Assembly (NCBI GenBank): GCA_014529385.2
Contig: CM043953.1
Location: forward strand, 82,220,338-82,282,337
DNA: 62,000 bases
Source of the DNA: Adiantum capillus-veneris
Lineage: Eukaryota; Streptophyta; Polypodiopsida; Polypodiales; Pteridaceae
Reading direction: 5' to 3'
Shown here one piece after another: positions 34,708 through 46,218 of this stretch (within the stretch, counting starts at the first letter, position 1; the number at the start of each line of letters is the position of its first letter). The notes below the pieces were generated by a model, which worked only from the letters and a program-made list of their open reading frames with translations, was not told where the DNA came from and made no database searches. A program made the translations under genes and the position numbers.

Positions 34708-37090
34708 TGATAGCCGTTTTTTCGGCTCTCTGTAATTGTCATAATGAGTTATCTCACCCTATCAAATCACTCAAACACTGTGGTTACCCTCACCCTTTCA
34801 CTGTATATAGGTGCGTGTGAGTTAGGGGACTTTTCCCATATCTCCTTACTGAAATAAAAAACCCTCAATTAGCTAGTCATTGGGCTAGTTGAGCCAAAAA
34901 AATAAAAAATATAAAAAATATAAGTATATTATGGCCCATGCGTATGTAAATATTTCTTTGTATATAGGGCCTAAATAAAAGATTTTTTCATAATTATTTT
35001 GGTATTTATTTAAATATTTCTACCTAGGTGTGTGTTATTATGCTCTGTACATTGCCTCACCATTACCACAATTTTTCTTACCATTTTTCATACTCTTTAT
35101 TCCATATAGAAATATTTTCATGTAAGCTTCTCTTATATTTGGTGTAACTCCGCCCCAACAAAAATCCAAAAAAACTAGTTTTATTTATGTGTATATTTTT
35201 TCACTATTGTGATTTTTCCCTTCCTACATCTATTTTGTTTTTTTTCTAAAAAATTAGAACACCAAAAATATTTATCATTTTATGGTAGCCTCATAATGAG
35301 AGAGATTTCTTTTGTCCCCTTTATATTTTTTCCACTTATATTATTTATATTTGACATGTACATATTTTTTAGACCCCTCAATATTTGATTTTCTTAGTTG
35401 TACTATTTACTTATATCATGATCTCAACAATATCTTCAATTATAGACCTACCAAATAAGGTCAAGGGTAGGTGGCATGCATACATGCACTATGGAGGGCT
35501 CACTCTTGGAGGTATTAAAAAAAATCATCCAAAAAAGGACCCCACAAGGACCTTGTGCAGTGGAAAAAAACGATCGGTTTTGCTGAATTTTTAAAGTTCA
35601 CTTGCTCTCCGAATTTGAAAAGGTGATACAAACAAAAGTTGTAGCACGTGGGTTGAACTTTTGCCTCAAATGTTTTCATATTTTTTTGAGCTACGAGTTG
35701 TGAGCTATGATTTTATTAGTGGACCCCAGTTTTCCCATGCTATGCAGCCACACTCTCTCTTCCACTTTATCATTTTCCTCTTTCACACACACTTCTCTAC
35801 TCATCATCCCCACCTCTCTCACCACGCCTCTCTGCACCCTACTCACCTTCTCCTCAACCTTGAAGAATAAGAGAAACCATGGTGAACTCATACCTCCCAC
35901 ACACAATCCCATTCCAAAATTGACCACCTAGTCTCATTTTTCCTCCTCCAAATTACCTATATCTATCAAAAAAACCACAAAATTCAGCCTCTTCTCTTAA
36001 AAGACATCATCATGGTGGTTGATTACTTAGCTTCACTTACCTTGTCTCTCAAGGAAGGTCAAGAGTGGAGACAAAATGTACCGTCAAAGCTAGTGGACCG
36101 TCAACAAGCGTCAAAATTGGCCCTACTCAAGACACTTGGAGCATCAACCTTGTAAGAAATCCACCTTTTCTTACCTCTTAAGAGTTTTTCTTCCTTATTT
36201 GTATCCTACATGGATACTCCCATTGTAAATATCCAATTCCATTTGTAAATTAATACTAACTCTACTAAGACTAACCCACTATGAAAAGTCCTATCACCTC
36301 CATTTCTCTACTCTCTCTTTCCCCACCAACTTCTTGATAATTCCAAGCAAAAGAAATTAGATAAATTGCTGAAAATCTAACCCAACCATGGTTAGAGGAG
36401 TAACCCTAGCCTTCAAAATTGCTATAAAAGGAGGGTGTAGCTAGCACAAAAAGGGGGGAGAAGAAAGAGCACTATGCTATCGCTTGAGAAGCCAAGCTCA
36501 ACCTCTTGAGAAGGAGCTCTTGAGTGGAATCTCATTGGCATTAGGCATATGTATGTGTTGTATTAGGGGTGATTAGCAAGGAAACTCTATGCCATTGTAA
36601 GAGAGAGTGATCATTCAATTGAGAGTAGGAAATCTATCATTTCTCCTACTAGTGTAAGCCCAACATTTGCTGAATCAAGGAGGGTGAATTTGGACTAAGC
36701 ATGGATACCTTGTCTCCCTTCCAACGTGAAGTCATGGACAATAATGATGTGTAAGTGTCTTGGTGTTTTATTTAAGTTCTTGATAGCTTGTCTTCGGGTA
36801 TTGTTATCAATTTAGCCATAAATCCCACATGCTGTAAGAGGGCGACAGGGTGGAGAGGACTTCCCTAGCCTTAAGATAGTGATTGGGGTGGCTTTTTTCT
36901 TGTGATGTGTTGTGGTGTAATTTACTCAGGCTATGTTGAACAAATACTAATCTCACTTTGATTGGTCATGACAGATTTGTAAGAAGGCATTAGTGCAACA
37001 AGCACCCCCTTCCCCCTTCTCTCTCTTTCTTACATATATATATTTATGTTTACTTGATCATTAATGATACACTTCAAAGCAGCCCGAGCA

Positions 37091-37156
<66 letters not shown>

Positions 37157-37414
37157 TTTTAGTGTGTGAGAGTGTTCCATTGGTGTTAGGGTTAGTGTAA
37201 ATTCCTTGCTCGTTTGTGGGTTGCTCTAACGATTCTCCTCTTTTGCGTCCTAGTTCGCTCTTAAACTAGGTGGTGCCCCTTGTGTAGTTGGGATTTGGCT
37301 GTGGGTTGTTGTTTTGGTTTGTGTTGTGTTGTGCCCCAGCCCCATTGAGCAGCACGGGAGCATTGAAGGGTGTCTAGAGGTTGCTCTTCTTGTTGCCCGC
37401 CCCGGACCGCTTCA
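34708..37414 (+). repeat. gypsy-C 3' LTR (2707 bp)
   Basis: Partner of 25060-27751. The (CT)n tract at 37094-37153 is longer than in the 5' LTR. The TATA box TATAAAA lies at 36423-36429. Confidence 0.93.
36423..36429 (+). promoter_or_regulatory. TATA box in gypsy-C 3' LTR
   Basis: TATAAAAGGAGGG. The matching site in the 5' LTR has one substitution (TTTAAAA), which may weaken transcription of this copy. Confidence 0.55.
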
Positions 37415-37418
37415 GCGG

Positions 37419-37943
37419 CATACAATGTTAGGAAGAGGTCCCAATCGGCCATCTTGGAAGAAGTAGAGTCTCTACCTAAGGAACAAACGGTGGGTGAATT
37501 GGTGATTCATGAGGTCACGACCCAAATGAAAAAGCTACTCTCACCCCCCCCGAAAGAAGCCCTCTAACAAATCCCACTCAACTTCCTACAAGTCCTCTCC
37601 TCCAAAAGTTGCTTCACAAAACACTCGACAACCTTTCAAGAAGCCTCTCCCTTTGAATAAAACTTCCTATGTAGATTTCACCTATCAACCCTTTAAAAAT
37701 CCCAAGCCCTCTCCCCCTTTAGGCCACCCTTGCATGACTTCTCCCTCCTACACTCCTCCCATTTTAACCACTCCAAAGAAATCCTGCCCCTCTCCTTCCT
37801 CATCAAGCATCTCCCCCTTACTCTCTCTACTCAAAACTCCCCTCTACCCCCTCAATCCTTTCACACCACAACCCAAGCCTGTGCATCCTAAGTATAGCCT
37901 ACCTAAACCTTCAAAAAACTTGCAATGGAGGAGGAAAAAGTAG
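37419..37943 (+). pseudogene. PLE ORF1, C-terminal part
   Basis: It continues the ORF1 frame after gypsy-C (AAYNVRKRSQSAILEEVE). One extra or missing base in the C8 run at 37544-37551 shifts the frame. In the new frame the basic, Pro/Ser/Lys-rich protein continues to a TAG after NLQWRRKK (37943). The Pro/Lys-rich tail could bind nucleic acid, but no known domain is seen. Confidence 0.6.
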
Positions 37944-38082
37944 GGAAAGAGCACCCTACCACTTGGGTCCATTTACTCTTCTCTCAAGCCCCTCTCTTTC
38001 CTCATATTTGGACCCCTCCTCCTTGTGTGTTACCTTTTCTTTCCCACCCCCCTTCATAGGTAGAAAACGTTGTAAATTTTAG

Positions 38083-39987
38083 CTACCCCTCACTAATCCC
38101 CACCTCTTTAAGATTTTGACTCTTAGCAAAATTACCACATTTTCCCTCGAGCACAAGGTTACTAACCTCTCCTTCCATAACTTTTCTAATCGTTCCCTCT
38201 CTCCCCCCGAACAAAGGCTTGTAGGCCTTGGGCTCAATTATATTCCCCCCTCTCCCCCACCCCCCCTCTTTTCTATTCTTCAAGCTTATTCTAACTTAGA
38301 AAGGAGTTTGCAAATTAAAATGTTTTTTAATAATAAAGAACCTTCTTTTCCTCCCTCTCCTTTTTCTATCCCGAATCCTCTTTGGAATCCTCCCTCTTCC
38401 TCCACAACTCTTAACCAAACCTTTAGTCTTATCTCTTCTCTCCTAAAACCTCTTCTATCCTCTCTTCCTCCTTTTCACTCTAAACCTCTTTTAATGAATT
38501 CCATCTCATCCTTAAGAAATGATCGGAACATCATTATCAAACCGGCAGATAAAACTCTAGGACCAGTTATCCTTTTTAAGTCTTGGTACTATAATGAAGC
38601 TTTTTGTCACCTTATGGACCCCCTCACCTACTCCAAAATCTCCACAACTCCTTTACCCTTCGTGCAATCCCTCCTTTCCTCCATCATCACCAATTATCCT
38701 CTTCTTCCCTACAACAAAAGAGTTTTTATCCTCTCCTCCTCACTGGAGAACCCCAATCCTTGTCCTTTCTTCCTTTTACCTAAGATCCACAAACCCATCC
38801 TCATAGGCCGTCCCATCTGTTCCTACAAAGGGTACGTCTTGGAGAACGCCTCTAAGTGGCTCCATGCACAGCTTTACTCCATTCTTTTGTCCAAAACACA
38901 ACATCTTAAAGACTCTCACTCTCTTGTTTTAGACTTAGCTTCTACTTCTTTTCCTCCCAACATTATCCTTTTCACCTTTGATGTTGAATCTCTCTACCCT
39001 AGTATCCCCATCCGGGAAGGCCTCTTTGCCCTTAAAAGTTCCATTCAAGGTTTCTTCCCTTTCCCTAAGGTCAACTTCATCTTGTCCTTAGCCTCTCTTA
39101 TCCTCAACCACCATTATCTCTCTTTCAATGGAGAATTTCGGCACCAAATTAAAGGCCCCGCTATGGGGTCAAATTTTGCGGTTGTGTAGGCTTACCTTTT
39201 CCTTTGCTTTTTAGAAGAAGGCTTGAATCTCCGCTCTTCCCCTTCCCTACTCTACTTCAAGAGATTTGTAGATGATGCCTTTGGAATTTGGGATGGTTAC
39301 CACTCTAGCTTAAGCAAACTCCTCCAAAAGTATGGACACCCCCTCCAAGAGCATATCAAAATTTCCCTTTCAATCTGCTCTCAAGAATCTTTTATTCTAG
39401 ACATCCATTTTTTCAAGGGACCCTCTTTTGCAGCTTATGGGATCCTTGATACTCACTATCACCAAAAAAGCCTAAACTCCTACTATATCCCTTGGTAATC
39501 TTGGAACCCTACTCACCAAAAGATTGCTTTTATTCTCTCAGAGCTTAGGAGGTACATTGTTAGGGAAAGCTCTCTTTCGGGCTTTATCTCTATTCGTAAC
39601 CTCTTCTATACTAGGTTAAGAGCAAAAGGGTATCCCTTCCCCCTGTTGAAAGCTTGCTTTCTCTACCTTTCCTATGATAAGAGACCCTCTCTCCTTCAAA
39701 AATTGTCCAAAACCAAACCTTCTCCTACCATCATCAAGATTCCTTTCTCACCTCTAATCCGCCATCTCAACTTATCTCATTCCATTAACCAACCCCTCAC
39801 TAATTTACTAAAATCCAACGCAGACCTCGCACACTTGCCTCGACCTTTGATATGTTGGATGAATGCACCCAATCTCGAAACCCTTCTCTCTAAACCCCCT
39901 TCACCTTTTCCCGCTCAACCCCCACACTTTTTTCCGCTCAATCCCCACACCCCTAACTCCCCCCCCCAAAAGGAATTCCACCCGTAA
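38083..39987 (+). pseudogene. PLE reverse transcriptase (ORF2), two stop codons
   Basis: One reading frame runs from after a TAG at 38080-38082 to 39987, broken only by TAG at 39187-39189 and TAA at 39496-39498. Motifs in order are IIIKPADKTLGPVI, YYNEAFCHLMDP, FLLPKIHKP (38770-38796), GRPICSYKG, FDVESLYPSIP (about 38977-39009), QIKGPAMGSNF, KRFVDDAFGIW (catalytic D pair, 39262-39280), THQKI...LRRYI, LRAKGYP and WMNAPNLETLL. This is the PLE family order, not that of LTR or LINE RTs. No CCHH or GIY-YIG domain follows. The first in-frame AUG is at about 38320; the true start is unclear. Confidence 0.87.
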
Positions 39988-40160
39988 TTGACAAAACCCT
40001 ACCTCAACTATCTTTGGCCTCATGGGTATATGCAACCCCTCTAAACCCCACACAACCCCCCCCCAAAGGAATTCCACCCGTAACTGACAAAACCCTATCT
40101 CAGCGAACTTCGGCCTCATGTATATATGCAACTCTTCCAAACTCCACCCATTCCCTAGGC
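39965..40160 (+). repeat. Two 106 bp tandem units in PLE 3' tail
   Basis: The unit AAGGAATTCCACCCGTAAT/C-TGACAAAACCCTA starts at 39971 and again at 40077. Both continue to TATATGCAA and a C-rich end. The first lies partly inside the end of ORF2. Confidence 0.85.
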
Positions 40161-40393
40161 TAAATCAAATCCCCCCCTTTTTTTTGACTAGTCCCCTTCC
40201 TGTACAATTTTGCCACTCCTTTAAATGCCCTAATAACTCTCCACTTTTCCCTCCCTTTTTTGTAAGTACCCACTTAAGATGAGCAATAACTTGCCTTTAA
40301 GTTAGCCTATCCTGCTTCAAATGTGGTACCATTACAGTTCTTTGAGCCACATCACACCTCACTATTTATACCCCCTCCATACCCTCCCTTTTG

Positions 40394-40440
40394 TTTACAC
40401 CACTGATGAGCTAATGAAAGCGAAACGCGTTTGGTGTAAA
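40394..40440 (+). ncRNA. Minimal type I hammerhead ribozyme in the PLE
   Basis: Stem I: 40394-40402 (TTTACACCA) pairs perfectly with 40432-40440 (TGGTGTAAA). The core CTGATGA is at 40403-40409. Stem II GCT/AGC (40410-40412 with 40419-40421) has a 6-base loop, followed by GAAA at 40422-40425. Stem III is tiny: A40425-T40430 and C40426-G40429 closing a 2-base loop. Cleavage is expected between 40431 and 40432 (GUU triplet). All invariant core residues are present. Small hammerheads of this kind are known from Penelope-like elements, where they process the RNA. It lies about 150 bp before the PLE 3' boundary. Confidence 0.92.
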
Positions 40441-40589
40441 TTTGTATCTTTCTCCCTTCTTCCTTTCCCCTCTCCTCGTCCCTCATGTTTTTTTCCCCCC
40501 ACCACCAAAAACTCGTATAGCTTTGTTTACTTTTCCGGCGTGTTTCCTAAGCAAAATTTTCACTCGCTAAGTCGGTTTTCTTTTAAAGC

Positions 40590-43554
40590 TCGAAGGTGTG
40601 TGAGGTCTTGGGTCTGAGACCATGAGGAAATTGATGTTGTGTTTGATAAGTGTTTTTCTTAGTGCTTGAAGTTTCCAACTTTATTGCACTAGCTAGTATT
40701 GAAGGAACACAACGAATTGTATTGTAAAATCTCTCTCTTGATGGGAGAAACCCATAATACAAAGCCTTTTTGGAGGGGGGACCGGCTCCATGCAAATCCG
40801 GTCCTCAACTGTTGTCTATTGATTAATTTCTCTCTCTTTTGAGGTATTGTTCATGCTATCTAACTAGGTGTTATGCTTTTTGTTGCTCTCTTCACCCAAG
40901 CACTCTTGTTATTCTCAATAGGAATCTATTCTAATGAAATGCTCACTATGTACATGCTATTTTCCGCTACACACAAGCTACTAGACTATTAAATGTTACA
41001 CTATTGAGCACTCAGAATGGGTTTCTCCTTTAGTGATTGTGTCAAAAAACAATGGGAAACTCAGAGTGTGTGTGGATCTCAAGAAGGTCAATGCTGCCAC
41101 TAGGAGGGACCATTATCCATTTCCATATTCAGAACATGTGCTTGAAAGAGTCACAGGGAAGGAAGCTTATAGCTTTATAGATGGGTACTCTGGCTACAAT
41201 CCAATCACAATTGCGCTGGAGGACCAAGCTAAAACAACGTTTATAACCGAATTTGGAGTGTTCTCATTTCGTGTTATGGCTTTTGGCTTAACTAATGCCT
41301 CTGTCACCTTTCAAAGATTAATAAATTGCTTTCAGAGAATATTTGAGGGAGTTTTGCGAAGCTTTCTTAGATGCCCTTTGTGTTTATTCCTCTTGGAAAA
41401 AACATCTATCATGCTTACCAAAAGTGTTTGAGCAGTGATTATTGTATTTCATCTCCTTAAACCCTTTTAATTGCCAATTTTGGGTTAAACATGGAGTCAT
41501 TTTAGGGCATAGTGTCCAAAAATGGTATTTCCACAGATCAGAGCAAAATTAAAGCCATTGCTGAATTGCCACCACCTACAAACTATAAAGGAGTTCAAAG
41601 GTTCATGGGCCATGTTGGTTTACCGACGGTTTATTGTAAACTTTGCCGAGATAGCTCGTAATTTGTACAAGCTTCTTATTGAGTTCCACTGGACCGCAGA
41701 GTGTGACCATGCTTATGAGTCATTGAAAAAGACATTGATTAGTGCTCCTATTCTATGAGTGCCCGATTGGAATGTAATTTTACATGTGCATATTGATGCA
41801 TCGAACTTTGCTATTGGGTGTGTTCTAGCTCAACCAGGAGAACATAAACTGGACTACCCCATTAGCTTTGCAAGTCGTCAATTGAATGATGCTAAGAGAA
41901 ACTACACCACTACAAAGCGAGAAGGTTTTGGTATGATGTATGCAGGGAAGAAATTTGGCTTCTACCTTCTGGCCAACAAGTTTGTTTTCTATGTTGATCA
42001 TCAAGCCTTGTTGTATCTAGTAAATAAACCTTGTTCCACGGGAAAAATTACACGATGGTTGTTAATTCTCCTTGAGTTTAATTTTACCGTTGTGGTGAGA
42101 CCTGGTAAAAGACATGTCATGGAGGATCATTTGTCTCACATACCCAATGGTGAAGCCCCCACAGGAGTTAATGATGAGTTTCCCGATACTTCTCTATTCC
42201 TGGTCAAAACCATACTTGAATGTAGTGAGAATATTGTGAACTTTTTAGTTATTTCCACCCAAAGAGCTTGATAAGGACATAGCTCGAAAACTGTTAAAAG
42301 AACGTGAACCTTACTCTCTCATTCTAGGAAATCTTTATAGGCTAGGGAAGGATGATATTCTTAGACGTTGTGTCCGTGAGGATGAGTATTTATACATACT
42401 GCAAGAAGTCCACATGGGTATAGCCGGAGGACATTTCTCAAGGGAACTAATAGCTAGAAAGGTGTTGCAATCAGGCTATTGGTGGACTACCTTATTCAAG
42501 GATGCATCACTTTTTGCAAAAGGATGTGATGAATGCCAACATTACAAGATCACACAACGAAAGGATAGGATGCCCTTACATCCTGTTAAAATGACTCAAC
42601 CATTTGAAAAATGGGGTTTGGACTTTGTAGGCCCAATTAGTCCGCCAGCTCGTAGCACTCAATCTCAATATATTATCATTTCCACTTACTATGTGACAAA
42701 GTGGACGAAAGCCAGGGTGACACGTAAGGCTGACACGAGGTCAACTTCCAAGTTTCTCTTTGAGAACATTATTACAAGATTTGGTTGTCCCTTTGAGATT
42801 GTGAGTGACAATGGTACTCATTTTATAAATGGATTAATAAAAGAACTCACTACCAACTTTATGATAGCTCACTATAAGTCCACACCTTATTCTCCACAAG
42901 CAAATGGCCAAGCTGAAAGCACCAACAAGACCTTAATCTCTATCTTGACCAAAACGGTGGAAGCTCATCGCACAAATTGGGATTTAAAGCTGACTATAGC
43001 TTTATGGGCTTATTGTACTGCGTACAAAGTTGCCATTAACTGCATAGCGTTTTAAGATGGTGTATGGCCAAGAAGTGGTTATTCCATGGGAGTTTGTTGT
43101 TCCTAGCCTTTGAATAGCTTCTCAAGAAGGTTGGGATGGTAACCCCTTAGTTGAACGATTATATATCTTGAAAGGCTAGATGAAGAGAGGCAATTAGCTG
43201 TGCAAAATGCACTTGTAGAGAAAGATATGAGGAAGAAATGGTTTGATCATCATCTAAAGAACAAAGATATCAATGTTGGTGATAAAGTTCTTATGTTTGA
43301 AGAAAAAATTGAAATATGCAAGAAAAGGACCATATACAGTATGTGAGATCACCCCACAAGAAACCATTCATGTGGAGACTCTTGATGGAGTTGAAACCAT
43401 TGGATTCCTCAATGGGAGCAAATTTAAAAGATATTGTGATCCTTTAAGCCAAGAGGAGCTACGTGCCATCCATAAAAAAAAGGCAGCCAAGGCACAAACA
43501 GAATTGAAGAAGATACAAGCTCAAGCTGACGCTAAGGAGCACAACAACACATAA
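40590..43554 (+). pseudogene. gypsy-B LTR end plus gypsy-A RT, RNase H and integrase, right copy
   Basis: 40590-40971 repeats the last 382 bp of the gypsy-B LTR, then gypsy-A pol resumes. RT 41033-41431 (SFIDGYSGYNP; the DD region near 41365 is frameshifted), RNase H 41759-42271 (VHIDASNFAIGCVLAQ). Integrase: zinc region 42414-42550, then LDFVGPISP, SDNGTHFINGL and SPQANGQAESTNKT at 42618-42940 with D, D, E kept. Frame changes near 41430, 41620, 42270 and 43055. The C-terminal part is 43273-43554. Positions 40590-42621 duplicate 20639-22684. Confidence 0.86.
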
Positions 43555-43659
43555 GACGCCAACGAGAGGCTAACCTTGGAGTTACACATGCATTCCACGC
43601 TGAAACCGACGAGGATTGGCTGGACTCTAACAACCTCTACGATACCCTATTGAGCTAAA

Positions 43660-44812
43660 AAACGCCTATGAAAAGTGCTATATAACGCCTTATTGAACAA
43701 GGGTGCTAAATATAATCTGCTATCATATGGGGTGTGGTGTCAGTTAGGGAAGCCACCTCTATCTAAAAGTATTATCCAAGTCAAGGGTGTCAACAAGAAA
43801 AAACTACGGTTTTTGGAATCCAGCACAGTTCTATCAATATGACAATGGGGTTGTAGCTCAAGACTTTTTGGTCATGCCTGTTGAAACTATGGACGGTAAT
43901 ATAAACCTAGGACGCACATGGATGTTAGCCACCAAATGCACTATTGATTGGGGGACAGGGGGTGTCACAACACAGAAACCAACTCTTAGCCCTGCCACTC
44001 AAGCCATAGTCCCTGAGATATCGCCTCTTAAGGAAATAAAACCCAAAACATTGCATGTCCAAGAGGTTGAACTATATGTCCCCATCACCCAACTCTCTAG
44101 AGCTTCAACTGATATAGTTGAAATAAAGCTTGAGACACACAAGACCCATCCCAACATAACAAAGAAAACATACAAGTGGGTCCCTAAAGCTTCTTTAGAG
44201 ACCATAGCTAGTGGTAAAAGACAAGAGCTTGGTAAGAGACGTCCCACTCGCCCCAAGAAATGTAAAGAAACGTTGCTTTGGATTCCTAAAAAACTAATGG
44301 AAGCCCAAGGCTACTATGAAGGAAATGATCAAATCTGGGTTCCAAAACGTAAATTGTGCTCTTACTTGTCACTTGGCCGATGTGAGCCCAATCCTATGGC
44401 TGCAAAACAAATTGAAGATCGCGAAAAGGAAAAAATCACGGAATGCTACACACCTGCTCTAGAGCTAGTTTGGGTACCGAAGAAAGAACGATTTGTTCCA
44501 CCTAGCTCAGGAACAGGGAAGTCAAATGAAGCTTCTTGCTCTTCATGTAGTTCCTATACGGAAATAAAAGCTTTGACACAACCTCCACCCACCATTGTAC
44601 ATATCCATACAAACAAGGAAGAGTTTGCACCTCCCTTTGTAAGTTCACCACCTACAACAATGCTGCAAATAAAATCATGGGAGAGTACCTTGCCACCCTT
44701 GCAACTAGATGAAACGCATACGGTGGTCAAAAACTATTGGTTAAATCCTTCACCCATAACAACTTGGAACAATTGGTTTCAAAAGGTGATGACATCATTC
44801 CAAAAGGTATGA
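43660..44812 (+). pseudogene. gypsy-A 3' ORF: retropepsin-like domain plus W(V/I)PK repeats
   Basis: About 43660-43971 resembles a gypsy aspartic protease: LLNKGAKYNLLSYGVW in the place of the DGGA...NLLP motif, QLGKPPLSKSIIQVKGVN, then DFLVMPVE and INLGRTWMLA matching the flap and LGRPWL region. The aspartate of the catalytic motif is Asn here. A frame change at about 43790 splits it. The open frame continues to 44812 and holds four WVPK/WIPK words (near 44178, 44280, 44336 and 44468) in a basic, Pro-rich protein of unknown role. Protease normally stands before RT, so its place after integrase is unusual. Confidence 0.6.
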
Positions 44813-45096
44813 TCTACCCAAGGAAGAGAGGAGTGTTTGCTGACATCCATCATTCACTTGCTTCCCTCTCAACCTTCCTTCCATGACCTCTCAATGTCCA
44901 ATCCTAGGGAATGTATATATAAAGCCTTATACTCACAAAAACAAGATAAATAAGTAAAAGAGCAAGAGCCACCAAACAATAATGTGGAAACTTACAAGTT
45001 CTATACATAACACAAAATCATAAAAACACATTATGCATAAGAATAAGACCCTTGTAATATTTGCACTCTAACCATCATCTATTTGTGTGTACAAAT

Positions 45097-45462
45097 ATGG
45101 CTAGTACGCTAGAGTCATCCACTCCTGCCTTGGGTGAGAGGTACCCTCATTACTTTTCACAAGTGTTTCACATGGTCTTTCCGGTGCTTGCCTGTGAATG
45201 GGATTTGGTAGGTATGCTAGTATGTGAGAGGAATTTCGAGGAGTTAGAATGGCTAATACGTCTCTTGACCACGACTGATCCATACATAGCAGAGAGTGTC
45301 TCTCCCATTGCACAAGCCTATCCTTTTGACCAAGATGACTATAGGCGTCTAGTGAACTTCTTAGTAAACATTGGTGCCTCTGATGATGAAGAAGATTTAC
45401 ATGATTACACGGATGGCACATATAGTCTCGTGGATGATGACTTTTTTTTTTCTCGACGATGA
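45097..45462 (+). CDS. Unrecognised small acidic ORF in gypsy-A (about 121 aa)
   Basis: ATG at 45097 (the frame is open from 45061), stop after FFFSRR. The product has a hydrophobic middle (HMVFPVLACEWDLVGMLV) and an acidic end (ASDDEEDLHDYTDG). It resembles no family I know. It is the last ORF before the non-coding tail of gypsy-A. It could be an accessory ORF or chance. Confidence 0.35.
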   Translation: MASTLESSTPALGERYPHYFSQVFHMVFPVLACEWDLVGMLVCERNFEELEWLIRLLTTTDPYIAESVSPIAQAYPFDQDDYRRLVNFLVNIGASDDEEDLHDYTDGTYSLVDDDFFFSRR

Positions 45463-46185
45463 GGATAGGGGTTTAGCCTTAGGGTAGCCCCCCAATCTCT
45501 ACAATATCCTATTCCCTTAACTCTCTAGGGGGAGTGCAATAATTAGGTTAGGGTTTCTTATGTTTTTTAATTGTGTTCAATAAGTGTTGGTACCTTTTTC
45601 CACTGATGTACCTTTGGAAGGTGGATATTTGGTGGTGACTATTGTGCAGTTTTTGACTACATAAGGATGCCTTTGAAGGACAACAACAATGGATGTTTAC
45701 ATGTTACAACGGATGTTCTCCATTATATTAGGTGTACTACTTCCTTTTATCTATGCTTCCACATTTACATGTTTGCATCTTGTTATTTGAATTCTAACAA
45801 TGCATAAAATTTAAGAAGTTATGACATTTCCAATTTAGATGCTATAATTTTTTCAAACTTCTAGCACCTTGTTCTTCTCTTTGAGTTTGGTCTATTAGTT
45901 GGCTTTAAGTAGGTATCAGGACCTTAGGCTAAACTAGGCCACTTAATTGCTGACTTTAATTCCTAAATACTCTATTAATTATAGTAACTTTAGTAATGTT
46001 TTAAGATATGAGGATATAGTTCTCTCTAGTTTATTCCACCTAAGTGTGACTTTTGTTATGGAAGCCCATGTGTTAAGCTGGTATTTGAGACCTTGAGTCT
46101 CCCAGCTATTGGTATTTGAGACCTCGAGTCCCCCAGCTACTTGTAGCAACTATGACAACAACAACCAAAAAAAAAAGAAAAAGAG

Positions 46186-46218
<33 letters not shown>

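Larger units (their letters stand above)
25060..37414 (+). mobile_element. gypsy-C: Tat-lineage Ty3/gypsy element with extra 5' ORFs
   Basis: LTRs of about 2.7 kb (25060-27751, 34708-37414) start TGATAG and end CTTCA. GCGG occurs on both sides (25056-25059 and 37415-37418; AGCGG if the last LTR base is shared). A primer site (TTGGTGCCCCCACTGAGG) follows the 5' LTR, and the purine tract GGGAGAGGGCTAA precedes the 3' LTR. Internal order is four accessory ORFs, gag, protease, RT, RNase H, second RNase H, integrase. The second, archaeal-type RNase H marks the Tat/Ogre/Retand lineage. LTRs differ at roughly 2 percent by eye, so this is the youngest large insertion. Confidence 0.93.
22684..40589 (+). 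mobile_element. Penelope-like retroelement (PLE), endonuclease-less type, with hammerhead ribozyme
   Basis: The element consists of a 5' region, ORF1 (24060-25059 joined to 37419-37943), ORF2 with a PLE reverse transcriptase (38083-39987), a 3' tail with tandem repeats and a hammerhead ribozyme at 40394-40440. No GIY-YIG endonuclease follows the RT, which ends soon after the conserved APNLETLL segment. A 12.4 kb gypsy-C element interrupts ORF1. The ends are defined only by loss of similarity between the flanking gypsy-A copies, so they are good to about 10 bp. Confidence 0.82.
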
